A stretch of 64,000 bases of DNA from Kribbella pratensis (GCF_004365355.1 NZ_SODP01000001.1:1619473-1683472), one strand, 5' to 3'. Shown: positions 25,406-33,867, numbered from the stretch's first letter. Translations and numbers: made by a program. Notes: generated from the sequence alone by a model not told the origin.

Positions 25406-26601
25406 GCGAGGACTCCTGCGCGGGTGGCGATAGCGGTCAGGGATGGGCTGGGCTTGCGGGAGCGGCGTAGGAGTTCGCGGACCAGCTCGCGGGCGATGGT
25501 GTGGTATTTGATCGACTCGGGCGCTACGCGCTCGGCTGCCTGGAGATGGAGGATCGCTTCCGTGTCGTTCTTGGCTTGGGTTTGCGCCCATGCCAGGTCG
25601 ATGTGGAGGCGGGATCGTCGGCCTTGGAGTCCGGCCGGCATAGCGTCCAGGTCGATTTCCGTGGCTACTCGCAGCACGTTGGACGGCTCGCCGAACTCCG
25701 CTGCGACTGACGCGCGGTGGATCAGGACGTTGGTCGGCCCGAACGCGGTCCACCAGTGGTTCCCGTCGTGCGCCAGGAAGTCTCCGAGCTGTCCGGCTGC
25801 CGTCAGCCGTTCGGTTGCCGTCGCGCGGTCTGACCGACGCGCAGCGATAACCGACGAGATGAGCCAGAGGGAACCGGCGAGCGACACCGCGTCCGGTGCG
25901 TCTGAGCCGGTCATCGACATGAGACCTTCGGCCGATCGGACCGCGATCCGTTCCGCGTCGTCGGTGCGCTCGCTGCGGAGCAGGGCACAGACGACCTGGT
26001 AGGCCGCGAGGCCCTGCGCGGCCTTGGACTCGGCGGCCATGGCGGCGTGAGTGGCGCGGTCGGCAGCGAGCCAGCCGAGCTGGTGCTCGCCGACCTTCGT
26101 GAGGAGCTTGGCGGCGGCCGAGTAGACCGAGCACCGGGCAAGGTGCGTCTCCCGGCCGTCGCGGCCCTGGTAGGCGTCGTACGCGTCCGCGGCCCGGATG
26201 AGGTCTGGGAGCATCGTCGTGGCCGTGTGGTACTTGGCAGCCTGGTATGCCTGGTGGACCTGCACAGCGCCGTTCCGGAGCTGGGGGAGCGGCCATGGCA
26301 TCGCCTGCTCGCCCAGTAGGTGGTGGTAGCCCGCGAGTTGACTTCGTACGGCGTCGACGGCCGTCACGTGCTCTGGCGCATCGGGTGCGAGCACCCAGTC
26401 CCGGCCGATCAGGTCGGCGACGTCGATGCGCAGGACGGTTGCTAGGTCGTTCAGGGTGGACAGTCGATCGACACCACGAATGCCGCGCTCGACCTGCGAC
26501 AGCCAGGAGCGCGACATTCCGATGAGTCCCGCCAGGGCGTCTTGCGACATACCGCGTCGCTTGCGGTAGGCCCCGATGCGCTCACCTACGTGCATCTGCA
26601 C
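25402..26601 (-). CDS. XRE-family regulator with TPR-like domain
   Basis: A 399-residue protein. The N-terminal helix-turn-helix is RIGAYRKRRGMSQDALAGLIGMSRSWLSQVERG (about 8-40); the remainder is helical repeat, the usual sensor half of this actinobacterial family (related to RRNPP-type or BldD-like regulators in layout only). ATG at 26601 or 26595 is possible; GAGGGGA lies upstream. It heads the XRE-flavoprotein-ApeA string. Two TGCGCA sites spaced 12 bp apart (26654, 26666) in its upstream region are candidate operators, suggesting autoregulation and control of element functions. Confidence 0.85.
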   Translation of the reverse strand: MQMHVGERIGAYRKRRGMSQDALAGLIGMSRSWLSQVERGIRGVDRLSTLNDLATVLRIDVADLIGRDWVLAPDAPEHVTAVDAVRSQLAGYHHLLGEQAMPWPLPQLRNGAVQVHQAYQAAKYHTATTMLPDLIRAADAYDAYQGRDGRETHLARCSVYSAAAKLLTKVGEHQLGWLAADRATHAAMAAESKAAQGLAAYQVVCALLRSERTDDAERIAVRSAEGLMSMTGSDAPDAVSLAGSLWLISSVIAARRSDRATATERLTAAGQLGDFLAHDGNHWWTAFGPTNVLIHRASVAAEFGEPSNVLRVATEIDLDAMPAGLQGRRSRLHIDLAWAQTQAKNDTEAILHLQAAERVAPESIKYHTIARELVRELLRRSRKPSPSLTAIATRAGVLA

Positions 26602-26653
26602 TTCCCCTCGGTTGATCTGGTCCCACTAGTGAACCGGCTAGCAGCCCGAACAA

Positions 26654-26671
26654 TGCGCAAAAAAGTGCGCA
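26654..26671. promoter_or_regulatory. paired TGCGCA sites upstream of the XRE gene
   Basis: TGCGCA, itself palindromic, occurs at 26654-26659 and 26666-26671, 12 bp apart. Two more intergenic copies lie at 26998-27003 and 27028-27033, in front of the oppositely oriented small genes. Confidence 0.45.
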
Positions 26672-26736
26672 GCGTCCCGAGTGCACATCAATCGATCGTT
26701 TCGCCTCGACGCTGGAGGCATGAACGAGCCGACCAC

Positions 26737-26973
26737 TCAGGAGCTCACCCGCTTCGGGCCTGGTGCCGCTGGCGGGACGCCTTCTGCGCGGGCAACCCTC
26801 CGGATGTACGCCGCCGTGAACGGCGACAACCGCTCGACCTCGGTAGGCGGCACACCGCCTCGGAGCGCAGCCAGCACAGCCGCCAGCATCTCGGTCCGGG
26901 ATTGCTCGTGCGCAGTCTCGGTCTCGCGGTATCGACGGGTCGCTGCGGTCAACTCTTCGCGTAGATCACTCAC
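26737..26973 (-). CDS. small helical protein, probable DNA-binding
   Basis: A 78-residue protein from GTG at 26973 (SDLREELTAATRRYRETETAHEQSRTEM in the first part, given in two helices). The C-terminal half AALRGGVPPTEVERLSPFTAAYIRRVAR has a helix-turn-helix layout like small AICE regulators. TACCCT stands exactly at -12 to -7 of the GTG, and there is no Shine-Dalgarno, indicating a leaderless message. It sits between two pairs of TGCGCA sites, so it is probably under the same control as the XRE gene. Family not recognised. Confidence 0.65.
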   Translation of the reverse strand: MSDLREELTAATRRYRETETAHEQSRTEMLAAVLAALRGGVPPTEVERLSPFTAAYIRRVARAEGVPPAAPGPKRVSS

Positions 26974-26997
26974 CCATCCAGGGTATCGCACCTCGCT

Positions 26998-27033
26998 TGC
27001 GCAACCATTGGCCAAGCGCTACCGTGGTGCGCA
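26998..27033. promoter_or_regulatory. second pair of TGCGCA sites
   Basis: TTGCGCAA at 26997-27004 and GGTGCGCACC at 27026-27035 are both palindromic and contain TGCGCA. They lie between the divergent small genes at 26973 and 27146. Confidence 0.4.
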
Positions 27034-27145
27034 CCTTAGTTTCGCTTCATGTTCTGGTCAGGCACCAAACAGCGACGCCCCGGCGGTTGCACCCGCCGAG
27101 GCGTCCGGGCCGGTCCAGTCCCTTCACGAACAGGAGCACAACCCA

Positions 27146-27394
27146 ATGAGCATCATCCACCTGTCGGCCGTCGCTAGCCAGGAACCATCGGCTGCGGACC
27201 TGGCCGGTATCGAGCAGGAGTGGCCGCTGATCGCGGCTGAGCTGGACCTATTGGACGCGCAGATCGCCTTCATCAACGCGGGTCCGTACGCGTCGGTTCT
27301 GGATCGTCGCCGCGTTCGCCGTGCCGAGCGTCGAGTCCTGGACCTGAGCCGCGACCTGGCCGACCAGGAGACCGCCGAGGACGGTGCCGCATGA
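27146..27394 (+). CDS. DUF6284-type small AICE protein
   Basis: An 82-residue acidic helical protein (PSAADLAGIEQEWPLIAAEL then a basic RRRVRRAERRVLDL segment). Small proteins of this composition sit at the head of the transfer operon in many Streptomyces AICEs and are catalogued as DUF6284 as I recall; function is unknown. AGGAG precedes the ATG. It overlaps the next gene by ATGA and opens the string that leads to the FtsK-like translocase. Confidence 0.7.
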   Translation: MSIIHLSAVASQEPSAADLAGIEQEWPLIAAELDLLDAQIAFINAGPYASVLDRRRVRRAERRVLDLSRDLADQETAEDGAA

Positions 27395-27633
27395 GCCGCC
27401 GACGCATGGTCACGCTGGAACAGAGCTGGGCTGACCGGCTGGGTGTTGAGTCCCCGGCTGACATTCACCGCGAGCTGGACGCTCGGCTCGCCGCCCTCGT
27501 GACCGCTGTGCGCGGTGACGTTCCACCGACTGGTTCGGCTGAGCACGCCGTGCGCTATGGCGACCTGCTGGAGCTGGCTGCGTTCCTCACCGACGCCCGC
27601 ACTGTCCTGCTGGGCAAGGAGGTTCAGCGATGA
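27391..27633 (+). CDS. small hypothetical AICE protein
   Basis: An 80-residue soluble helical protein (LEQSWADRLGVESPADIHRE, LLELAAFLTDARTVLLG). It overlaps both neighbours by ATGA, so it is translationally coupled within the transfer operon. No family recognised and no catalytic residues evident. Confidence 0.65.
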   Translation: MSRRRMVTLEQSWADRLGVESPADIHRELDARLAALVTAVRGDVPPTGSAEHAVRYGDLLELAAFLTDARTVLLGKEVQR

Positions 27634-28412
27634 GCACCCCGCTTCGTACGACGTACCCGGTGCCGGTGGAAGACCTGATCCCGGCTGCCCGCAAGCTTGC
27701 TGACGAGCTGGGTTCGGTGCCGTCGCGGAACCGGATCATGAAGGAGTTCCGGATCGGCGCGGACAAGGCCCGCTCGGTCCTCGACGCCCTCACCGCAGAA
27801 CCGCACCTGCACGCGGTGCCCGATCAGGCCGCCCCTGGGCATGGCGTGGGTGCGGTGGAGATGCCCCCCGCGCCGGAGGAGGGGGCATCTCCGCAGGTCA
27901 CGCCGCCTGTAGACCCGGCTCCGACCGCTCAGGCCGCGCCCTCTGAGGTTGTTCCCGCGGCTTCGGCCGAGGAGGTCAAGCCGGTCCGATCCTGGCCGGT
28001 CCTCCTGCTCGCGTTGCCCGCGTTTGTGGCGGTCTGGTCCGGCTGGGTCGGACTCGGGGAGCTGACCGGGTTCGGGGTGGTACACCCGCTACCGGGGATC
28101 GCGGACGGGTTCACCATCAACTCTGCAATCACGCTGCCGATCGGAGTTGAGACCTACGCCGCCTTCGCGCTGCGGGTGTGGCTGTCCGGCCGCGTCCCGG
28201 CCCGGGCTCGCCGGTTCGCCAAGTGGTCGGCGCTGTCCGCGCTCGGTCTGGGTGCGCTGGGGCAGGTCGCCTATCACCTGCTGGAGGCCGCTGGGGTCAC
28301 CCGCGCGCCGTGGCAGATCACCACCGTCGTTGCCTGCCTGCCGGTCGCTGTGCTCGGCATGGGCGCCGCCCTGGCCCACCTGATCCACACTCGCGAGAAC
28401 GGGGAGAAGTGA
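27630..28412 (+). CDS. DUF2637-like spread membrane protein
   Basis: A 260-residue protein. A winged-helix-like N-terminal segment (YPVPVEDLIPAARKLADELGSVPSRNRIMKEF, about 9-40) is followed by a Pro/Ala-rich linker and four membrane helices (about 117-138, 155-178, 190-212, 222-242). Similar proteins, often annotated DUF2637 or Spd, accompany the FtsK-like translocase of AICEs and Streptomyces plasmids and help intramycelial spread. The N-terminal DNA-binding-like part is unusual for a spread protein and may link DNA to the membrane. Two bases separate it from the next gene. Confidence 0.7.
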   Translation: MSTPLRTTYPVPVEDLIPAARKLADELGSVPSRNRIMKEFRIGADKARSVLDALTAEPHLHAVPDQAAPGHGVGAVEMPPAPEEGASPQVTPPVDPAPTAQAAPSEVVPAASAEEVKPVRSWPVLLLALPAFVAVWSGWVGLGELTGFGVVHPLPGIADGFTINSAITLPIGVETYAAFALRVWLSGRVPARARRFAKWSALSALGLGALGQVAYHLLEAAGVTRAPWQITTVVACLPVAVLGMGAALAHLIHTRENGEK

Positions 28413-28413
28413 C

Positions 28414-30618
28414 ATGACTGAGCCGATGAACAACGAGCTGCCCAAGCCGATCGACCTGGACGCGCGCCGCGCTCGCCGCGATGACACGCAGGCTCCGGAC
28501 GAGTTGGCCGGCGCGATGGTGCCACTGTCGCCGTCCGAGGTGGAGCGGATGGACACCGCCTACGAGATCGCCCTGGACGACGCCGACGACGACCCGGCCA
28601 CCGGGAACGTGCTGGTGCCGGTGGACACGCCGGGACTGGCGCTGCCGGTGCAGGAGGGCGCGCGGATCCCGATCATCCCGGTGCACCTGCGGCCGGGGAA
28701 CCTGCGCGGCACGATCCGCCGCGCGCTCGCGAGGACCGGGCATGTGGCCGCCTTCCACGCGGTCCGCTCGCCTTGGTACACAGCCAAGTTCGGCTGGTTC
28801 GCCGGTCGCGGCCTGGGCCGCCTGGTCGGCAACCAACTGCGGTGGTGGTGGGTGCCGAACTCCTATCTGCTGGAGCAGAAGGCCGCCGACGCGGGCGAGC
28901 TGAAGGAGTGGGAGAAGATCCACCGCCAGCTCAAGGCAACCCGGATGTGGCGCGGTGGCGTGCTGGCCGTGCAGAACCTGGGCCTGCTGATCGGTGCGCC
29001 GATCCTCTACAGCTCGGCACCTGGTGCTGCCCTGGTCGCCGCTGGCGCACTCGCGACGGCGGGTCTGGCGCACTACGGCCGCCCGGCCGGGCAGACGATC
29101 GTGGGCACGGCCGTGGTCGCGCCCCGGTACCGCAAGCTCACCGCAGACATCGTCCTGCGCGCCTACTACGCGGCCGGTCTCGGCAACCCCGACCGCCAAG
29201 ACCAGCAGGTCACGTTCGGGTCGATCATGTCGCGCGACAGCTCCGACACCGGAACGCAGGTGATCATCGATCTGCCGTGGGGCAAGTCCTGGTCGGACGT
29301 GTTGAAGTCGCGGGAGAAGATCGCCTCCGGCCTGGACGTGCACATGCGGCAGGTGTTCCTGACCGAGGACGACTCCTCGTCTCGCCGGCACGTGCTGTTC
29401 GTCGCCGACCGCGACCCCCTCGCCATCCCGGCCGGTCGCACGGACATGCTCGACGGTAAGCCGCGTTCGATCTGGGAGCCGATGCGACTCGGCAAGGACG
29501 AGCGAGACCGCCTGGTCGAGCTGTCGCTGATGTGGTTCTCGGTCCTGGTCGGCGCGCAGCCGCGCAAGGGCAAGACGTTCACCGCGCGCCTGGTCGCGCT
29601 GCACGCCGCGCTGGACCCGTGGGTGAAGCTGATCGTTGTCGACGGCAAGAAGTCGCCGGACTGGCTCGGGTTCCGCAAGGTCGCGCACCGGATGGTGTTC
29701 GGCGAGCTGCCGAACCCGCTGGACGACGACCCGATCGGGCACCTGCTGGCCGTCCTGGACGAGGTGCTCGACCACATCGACAAGGTCAACGCCAAGCTCA
29801 CGTCGCTGCCGGTGGATGAGTGCCCGGACGGCAAGCTCACGCCGCAGCTGGCCCGTGACCGGCGCTATCCGGAGCTGCGGGTGATGGTGTTGGTGATGGA
29901 GGAGTTTCAGGTGTACTTCGAGACCGCGAGCCAGGAGGTGAACAAGCAGGTCGCGGACAAGCTGTCCAAGATCCTGGCGATCGGCCCGAGTGCTGGCGTG
30001 ATCTTGGTGTCCAGCTCGCAGAAGCCGTCCGGTGTCGGCGCGGGTGACGTGCAGCGGCTGTTCAACCGGTTCCGCGACAACCACACCATCCGGTTCGCGC
30101 TCAAGTGCGGCAACCGGGACGTGTCGATGGCCGTGCTCGGTGGCGACGCCTACGCCGAAGGCTACGACGCGTCCTCGCTGCCGGTCGGGGACAAGTTCCG
30201 GGGCGTCGGCTACCTGTACGGCGCGAGCGACCACACGCCGACCGTGCGCGGGTTCCTTGCCGACGGCAAGGACGCGGACAAGATCCTCGACGCCGCCCGC
30301 AAGCACCGCGAACGACTCGGCACCCTGTCCGGCGCGGCCGTGGGCGAGGAGCTGGAGCGCGCCAGCCGCGACGTGCTGGCCGACGTCCTGACCGTGCTCG
30401 GTGCCGACACCGCCGCGCACTGGGAGGCGATCGCCGGACGGCTGGCCGAGCAGATGCCCGAGCAGTACGACGGCACCACCCCGGACGCGGTCAGCGCGCA
30501 GGCCCGCGCGCTGCACGTGCCGAGCCGCGACGTGAAGCGCGACGGCGTGAACCGTAAGGGCTGCCGCGCAGACGACATCCGCGCCGCGATCGACCGGAGA
30601 GAGACCGCCGGCCACTGA
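28414..30618 (+). CDS. FtsK/SpoIIIE-like conjugative DNA translocase (TraSA/TraB type)
   Basis: A 734-residue ATPase expected to move double-stranded element DNA between mycelial cells. A cytoplasmic N-terminal region is followed by a membrane segment pair near 185-225 (VQNLGLLIGAPILYSS, GAALVAAGALATAGLAHYG), then the motor. Walker A is GAQPRKGKT near 385 and Walker B MVLVMEEF near 495. The C terminus (QARALHVPSRDVKRDGVNRKG) resembles the winged-helix gamma domain that reads DNA. Translocases of this class recognise clustered short repeats (TRS/clt); the GTAGCG cluster starts about 50 bp after its stop. Confidence 0.9.
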   Translation: MTEPMNNELPKPIDLDARRARRDDTQAPDELAGAMVPLSPSEVERMDTAYEIALDDADDDPATGNVLVPVDTPGLALPVQEGARIPIIPVHLRPGNLRGTIRRALARTGHVAAFHAVRSPWYTAKFGWFAGRGLGRLVGNQLRWWWVPNSYLLEQKAADAGELKEWEKIHRQLKATRMWRGGVLAVQNLGLLIGAPILYSSAPGAALVAAGALATAGLAHYGRPAGQTIVGTAVVAPRYRKLTADIVLRAYYAAGLGNPDRQDQQVTFGSIMSRDSSDTGTQVIIDLPWGKSWSDVLKSREKIASGLDVHMRQVFLTEDDSSSRRHVLFVADRDPLAIPAGRTDMLDGKPRSIWEPMRLGKDERDRLVELSLMWFSVLVGAQPRKGKTFTARLVALHAALDPWVKLIVVDGKKSPDWLGFRKVAHRMVFGELPNPLDDDPIGHLLAVLDEVLDHIDKVNAKLTSLPVDECPDGKLTPQLARDRRYPELRVMVLVMEEFQVYFETASQEVNKQVADKLSKILAIGPSAGVILVSSSQKPSGVGAGDVQRLFNRFRDNHTIRFALKCGNRDVSMAVLGGDAYAEGYDASSLPVGDKFRGVGYLYGASDHTPTVRGFLADGKDADKILDAARKHRERLGTLSGAAVGEELERASRDVLADVLTVLGADTAAHWEAIAGRLAEQMPEQYDGTTPDAVSAQARALHVPSRDVKRDGVNRKGCRADDIRAAIDRRETAGH

Positions 30619-30671
30619 GCCGCGTGGCAACAGAGAGTAACCAATCTGGCTAGGGGTGCGGGACGGTCGAA

Positions 30672-30867
30672 GTAGCGGCCGGACCGCTACCGGTAGCGCC
30701 GTCGCTACCCGTCCCGCTACCCCGCGACCTCACCCTGACCAGGCCGTATCTCCGCAGGTAGCGAGTAGCGGCCACGGTCCCTCACGCCCAAAAAAAGCCC
30801 CTCTGGAGGCTTCCAGTGCTGAACACCGCCGCTACCTCTACCCTCACCGCCGCTACCCACGGTAGCG
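30672..30867. repeat. GTAGCG repeat cluster, candidate clt or origin
   Basis: Ten copies of the hexamer GTAGCG or its complement CGCTAC lie in 196 bp: 30672, 30685, 30693, 30703, 30715, 30758, 30765, 30830, 30851 and 30862 (start positions), in both orientations. They fill the gap after the translocase gene and run into the next ORF. About 0.1 would be expected by chance. Confidence 0.7.
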
Positions 30868-31151
30868 ACCTTGCCGCCACCGCGCACACGGCCGGACAGG
30901 TCGCCACGGTGGCACTCATCGTGACCGTCGCCCTCGGTCTCTACCTGCTCGGCTGCCTTTTCTGGCCGTTCGGCAAGTGCCGCCGCTGCAAGGGCGCGGG
31001 CAAGTTCAAGTCCCCGCTCGGCCGTGCGTATCGCTACTGCGGACGCTGCCAGGGCTCCGGGCTGCGGGTCCGGCTCGGACGCCACGTCATCAACCACATC
31101 CGCGCCGTCCACGGCGCCGGGGACAACTCGACCAGCAAGGGCAAGCGCTGA
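30816..31151 (+). CDS. membrane-anchored zinc-ribbon protein
   Basis: A 111-residue protein with one membrane helix (VATVALIVTVALGLYLLGCLF, about 29-50; given as 21 residues in the protein, core VALIVTVALGLYLL) and a cytoplasmic DnaJ-like zinc ribbon formed by CRRCKGAG and CGRCQGSG (near 55-76). GGAGG precedes the GTG start. It overlaps the next gene (TGATG). A role in the transfer apparatus at the membrane is plausible but not shown. Part of the GTAGCG cluster lies in its first codons. Confidence 0.7.
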   Translation: MLNTAATSTLTAATHGSDLAATAHTAGQVATVALIVTVALGLYLLGCLFWPFGKCRRCKGAGKFKSPLGRAYRYCGRCQGSGLRVRLGRHVINHIRAVHGAGDNSTSKGKR

Positions 31152-31564
31152 TGGCCGCCCCGATCGACCGCGCCACGTTGCACCCGGCTGCGTCGCGCTG
31201 GATCGAGCTATGGAACGGCCAACAGGCTCTCGGCTGGAACCTGCACGGCACGCCGGTCTTCCGATTCCGGTGGGCGCCCGCAGGGCTCGCTACCCGCCGC
31301 CAGCTCCGGGCGATGCGGATGTGTCCGGGCGGGCAGGAGCCGTACGCGCTGCTGGTCTGGCGAGGCGGGAAACGCTGGGCCTGGCTGTACCGGCTCGACC
31401 TCGCCCGCCCGTCCCGCGTGGCGTCACCCGCGCAGCTCAACGCCCTGGACAAGGCCATGCAGGCACGCCGCACCTGCCAGCTCTGCGGGGACGTCACCGA
31501 CTACTGCATCCCGACCTCAGACGGCCGCTGCAACGACTGCATGACGAGCCATGCGGCGGCCTGA
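31151..31564 (+). CDS. RRQRL-motif zinc-binding AICE protein
   Basis: A 137-residue protein with RRQLRAMRMCPGGQEPYALLVW near 51-72 (the RRQxLR hallmark) and a C-terminal four-cysteine zinc site in CQLCGDVTDYC and CNDC. Proteins of this RRQRL group are confined to actinobacterial mobile elements and have no known function. The start overlaps the stop of the zinc-ribbon gene. The following 141 bases to 31705 contain no feature I can support. Confidence 0.75.
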   Translation: MAAPIDRATLHPAASRWIELWNGQQALGWNLHGTPVFRFRWAPAGLATRRQLRAMRMCPGGQEPYALLVWRGGKRWAWLYRLDLARPSRVASPAQLNALDKAMQARRTCQLCGDVTDYCIPTSDGRCNDCMTSHAAA

Positions 31565-31705
31565 CGAGACAGCTCCGGCGCTGTGTGCTTCAACGCCGGA
31601 ACCTGGCGAGTCGTGGGTACGGCCGCACCCGCGTTCGCGTACCGCACAGGTACCCGACGCAGACCCCACCAACCAGCCCCGATCGCCCTCGAGGAGGACA
31701 ACCCG

Positions 31706-32575
31706 ATGAATGACCTGCTGACCGCCGCCCTGGACGCTGCCGAACGTGGCTGGCCGGTGTTCATGCTCGGTCGCTCCAAGCGCCCAGTTGCCAACTGCCA
31801 GCTCTGCCGCGACGAGCCGCACGACCCAGAGAGCTGCTGGCACCTGACCTGCCACGGCTTCTACGCCGCCAGCACTGACCCGGCCCGCGTCGCCGCGATC
31901 GTCGCGGCTGTACCGGCCGGACAGCTCGCCGTCCGTACCGGTGCCGTCTCCGGGCTGCTGGTGGTCGACATAGATCCCGATCACGGAGGCAACGGCAGCT
32001 TCGCGACCCTGATCGCCCGCCGATGGGTGCCGCGCACCCTGAACGTTCGGACCGGTTCATGGGGAACGCACCTGTACTACCGCCACCCCGGCCAGCACGT
32101 GCCGTCGCGGCCGATGCCGGGATTCAAGGGGATCGACATCAAGGCAGACGGCGGGTACGTCGTCCTCCCGCCGTCGACCCATCACCGCACCGGCCGCCCG
32201 TACCGGTGGGACGAGTACGGGCCGACCGAACCGGCTGAGATGCCCCCCGCTCTCGTCACCGCTTGCCTGCCTCCACCGGCCACCCCCGTGCCATGCGCCG
32301 GCCAAATCGCCACCGAGCAGGGCGGGGGCATCTCCCACCCTGACCGGCTGCTGAGCGCGCACCTGGACGCTGTCCGGAACGCACCCGAAGGCAAGCGCCG
32401 TACGACGCTCTACGGCGCCGCGAGGGGCGTTGCGCGGATGGTCGCGGCCGGTGCGATCAAGCACGCCGACGCGATCGCCGCGTTGACCGACGTAGGGCAG
32501 CAAGCCGAGCAGACCACCCGCGACATTCGAGCCGCCATTGCCGGTGGCTTCCGTGACGAAGGGATTGCCGCATGA
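31706..32575 (+). CDS. bifunctional DNA primase/polymerase (replication initiator part)
   Basis: A 289-residue prim-pol domain protein that primes element replication. Active-site motifs are LLVVDIDPDHGG near 86 (metal-binding Asp pair), GSWGTHLYYRH near 117 and GIDIKADGGYVVLPPS near 140. The Cys/His-containing N-terminal part (CQLCRDEPHDPESCWH) is usual in AICE versions. GGAGG lies before the ATG at 31706. It overlaps the DUF3631 gene by ATGA, so the primase and ATPase halves of the Rep function are separate but coupled polypeptides. Confidence 0.9.
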   Translation: MNDLLTAALDAAERGWPVFMLGRSKRPVANCQLCRDEPHDPESCWHLTCHGFYAASTDPARVAAIVAAVPAGQLAVRTGAVSGLLVVDIDPDHGGNGSFATLIARRWVPRTLNVRTGSWGTHLYYRHPGQHVPSRPMPGFKGIDIKADGGYVVLPPSTHHRTGRPYRWDEYGPTEPAEMPPALVTACLPPPATPVPCAGQIATEQGGGISHPDRLLSAHLDAVRNAPEGKRRTTLYGAARGVARMVAAGAIKHADAIAALTDVGQQAEQTTRDIRAAIAGGFRDEGIAA

Positions 32576-33867
32576 CCACCCCGACCGACACCACGCCCGA
32601 GCAGATCGACGGTGCCGAGCTGCTGGACGACGTGGCCGACACCATCGCGCGATACGTCGTCCTGCCGAGCACGTCCGCCGCGATCGCCGTCGTGCTGTGG
32701 ATCGCCGCCACGCACGCCGTACCGGCTTGGAACTGCGCGCCCCGCTTGGTCATCCGGGCACCCGAACGACGCTGCGGAAAGTCCCGGCTACTCGACATGG
32801 TGGAAGGTATGAGCCACCGGCCGTTGATGACTGTCAACGCCAGCCCGTCAGCGGTCTACCGATCCATCGGGGTCGCGCCGAACGATCCGCCGACGCTGCT
32901 GATCGATGAAGCCGACACGATCTTTGGCCCGAAGGCGGGGGAGAACGAGGACCTACGCGGCCTGCTCAATGCCGGTCACCAGCGCGGCCGTCCAGCCCTG
33001 CGGTACGACGCAGGAAGCCGGTCGGTGGAGAAGATCGCCACGTTCGCTATGGCTGCCCTGGCAGGGATCGGCGCGATGCCGGACACCATCGAGGACCGCG
33101 CCGCCGTCATCCGCATGCGCCGTCGCGCACCCGGCGAGAAGGTTGCCCCCTACCGCGTCGGCCGCGATGGTCCCGAGCTGGACGAGCTGCGTCAACGACT
33201 CAACCAGTGGCTCACCTGCCACATCAAGATCCTGCGGGCCGCGACGCCGGACATGCCGCTGGAAGACCGGGCCGCTGACACCTGGGAGCCGATGATCGCC
33301 GTTGCCGACCTGGCAGGCGGGCAGTGGCCCCGAGCCGCCAGGAAGGCCGCTGTAGCGCTCACCAGCGACCGTGACGCGGGCGACGAGGGTTCGATCCCGA
33401 CCCGGCTGCTGGCTGACTGCCGGACCGCGTTCCAGGACGCCGACGCGCTGCCGACACAGATCCTGTTGGACCGGCTCCGCAGCGATGCGGAAGCGCCCTG
33501 GGCAACGATGGGCGCGGCCGGACTCACGGCGATGCGGATGGGCAACCTGCTGCGCGAGTTCGAGATCCGCAGCGACACCATCCGGTTCCCGACCGGGCAA
33601 GCGAAGGGCTACCACCGCAGCGATTTCGCCGACGCGTGGAACCGCTACTGCCCCGAGCCAAAACCGGCCGGTGGGGAAGCCGTACCAGCCGTACCAGACG
33701 TAACACTGCAGGTCAGCCCCGGTACGGCTTCCATCCCTGGTACGGCTCAAGCCGTACCAACCACCCAAGCCTCATCGACCCTGACCAGCGAAAACGAGGC
33801 TGGTACGGCTGGTACGCCTTGGCCCCTCCGAGCTGTCAGCGCCGACTCGACCTCTGGAGCCGCATGA
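32572..33867 (+). CDS. DUF3631 ATPase/helicase-like replication protein
   Basis: A 431-residue protein paired with the prim-pol. A P-loop variant APERRCGKSRLL lies near 62-72 and Walker B TLLIDEADTIFG near 106, with the DUF3631 domain continuing to about 365. It probably unwinds DNA at the element origin. The C-terminal 65 residues are a low-complexity linker of repeated AVP and GTA triplets, encoded by a cluster of GGTACGGCT repeats that looks like an iteron array. The stop overlaps the excisionase start. Confidence 0.88.
   Translation: MTTPTDTTPEQIDGAELLDDVADTIARYVVLPSTSAAIAVVLWIAATHAVPAWNCAPRLVIRAPERRCGKSRLLDMVEGMSHRPLMTVNASPSAVYRSIGVAPNDPPTLLIDEADTIFGPKAGENEDLRGLLNAGHQRGRPALRYDAGSRSVEKIATFAMAALAGIGAMPDTIEDRAAVIRMRRRAPGEKVAPYRVGRDGPELDELRQRLNQWLTCHIKILRAATPDMPLEDRAADTWEPMIAVADLAGGQWPRAARKAAVALTSDRDAGDEGSIPTRLLADCRTAFQDADALPTQILLDRLRSDAEAPWATMGAAGLTAMRMGNLLREFEIRSDTIRFPTGQAKGYHRSDFADAWNRYCPEPKPAGGEAVPAVPDVTLQVSPGTASIPGTAQAVPTTQASSTLTSENEAGTAGTPWPLRAVSADSTSGAA
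33678..33818. repeat. GGTACGGCT iteron-like cluster
   Basis: Six copies of GGTACGGCT or its complement AGCCGTACC (33678, 33687, 33721, 33739, 33750 and 33802) and a variant GGTACGCCT (33811) occupy 140 bp inside the 3' end of the DUF3631 gene, in both orientations. The spacing includes two adjacent direct copies 9 bp apart. Confidence 0.6.

Noticed and set aside
28318-30630. 770-codon minus-strand frame opposite the translocase
   Set aside because: It is a high-G+C shadow of the translocase gene, full of His/Arg/Leu runs and without a recognisable domain.
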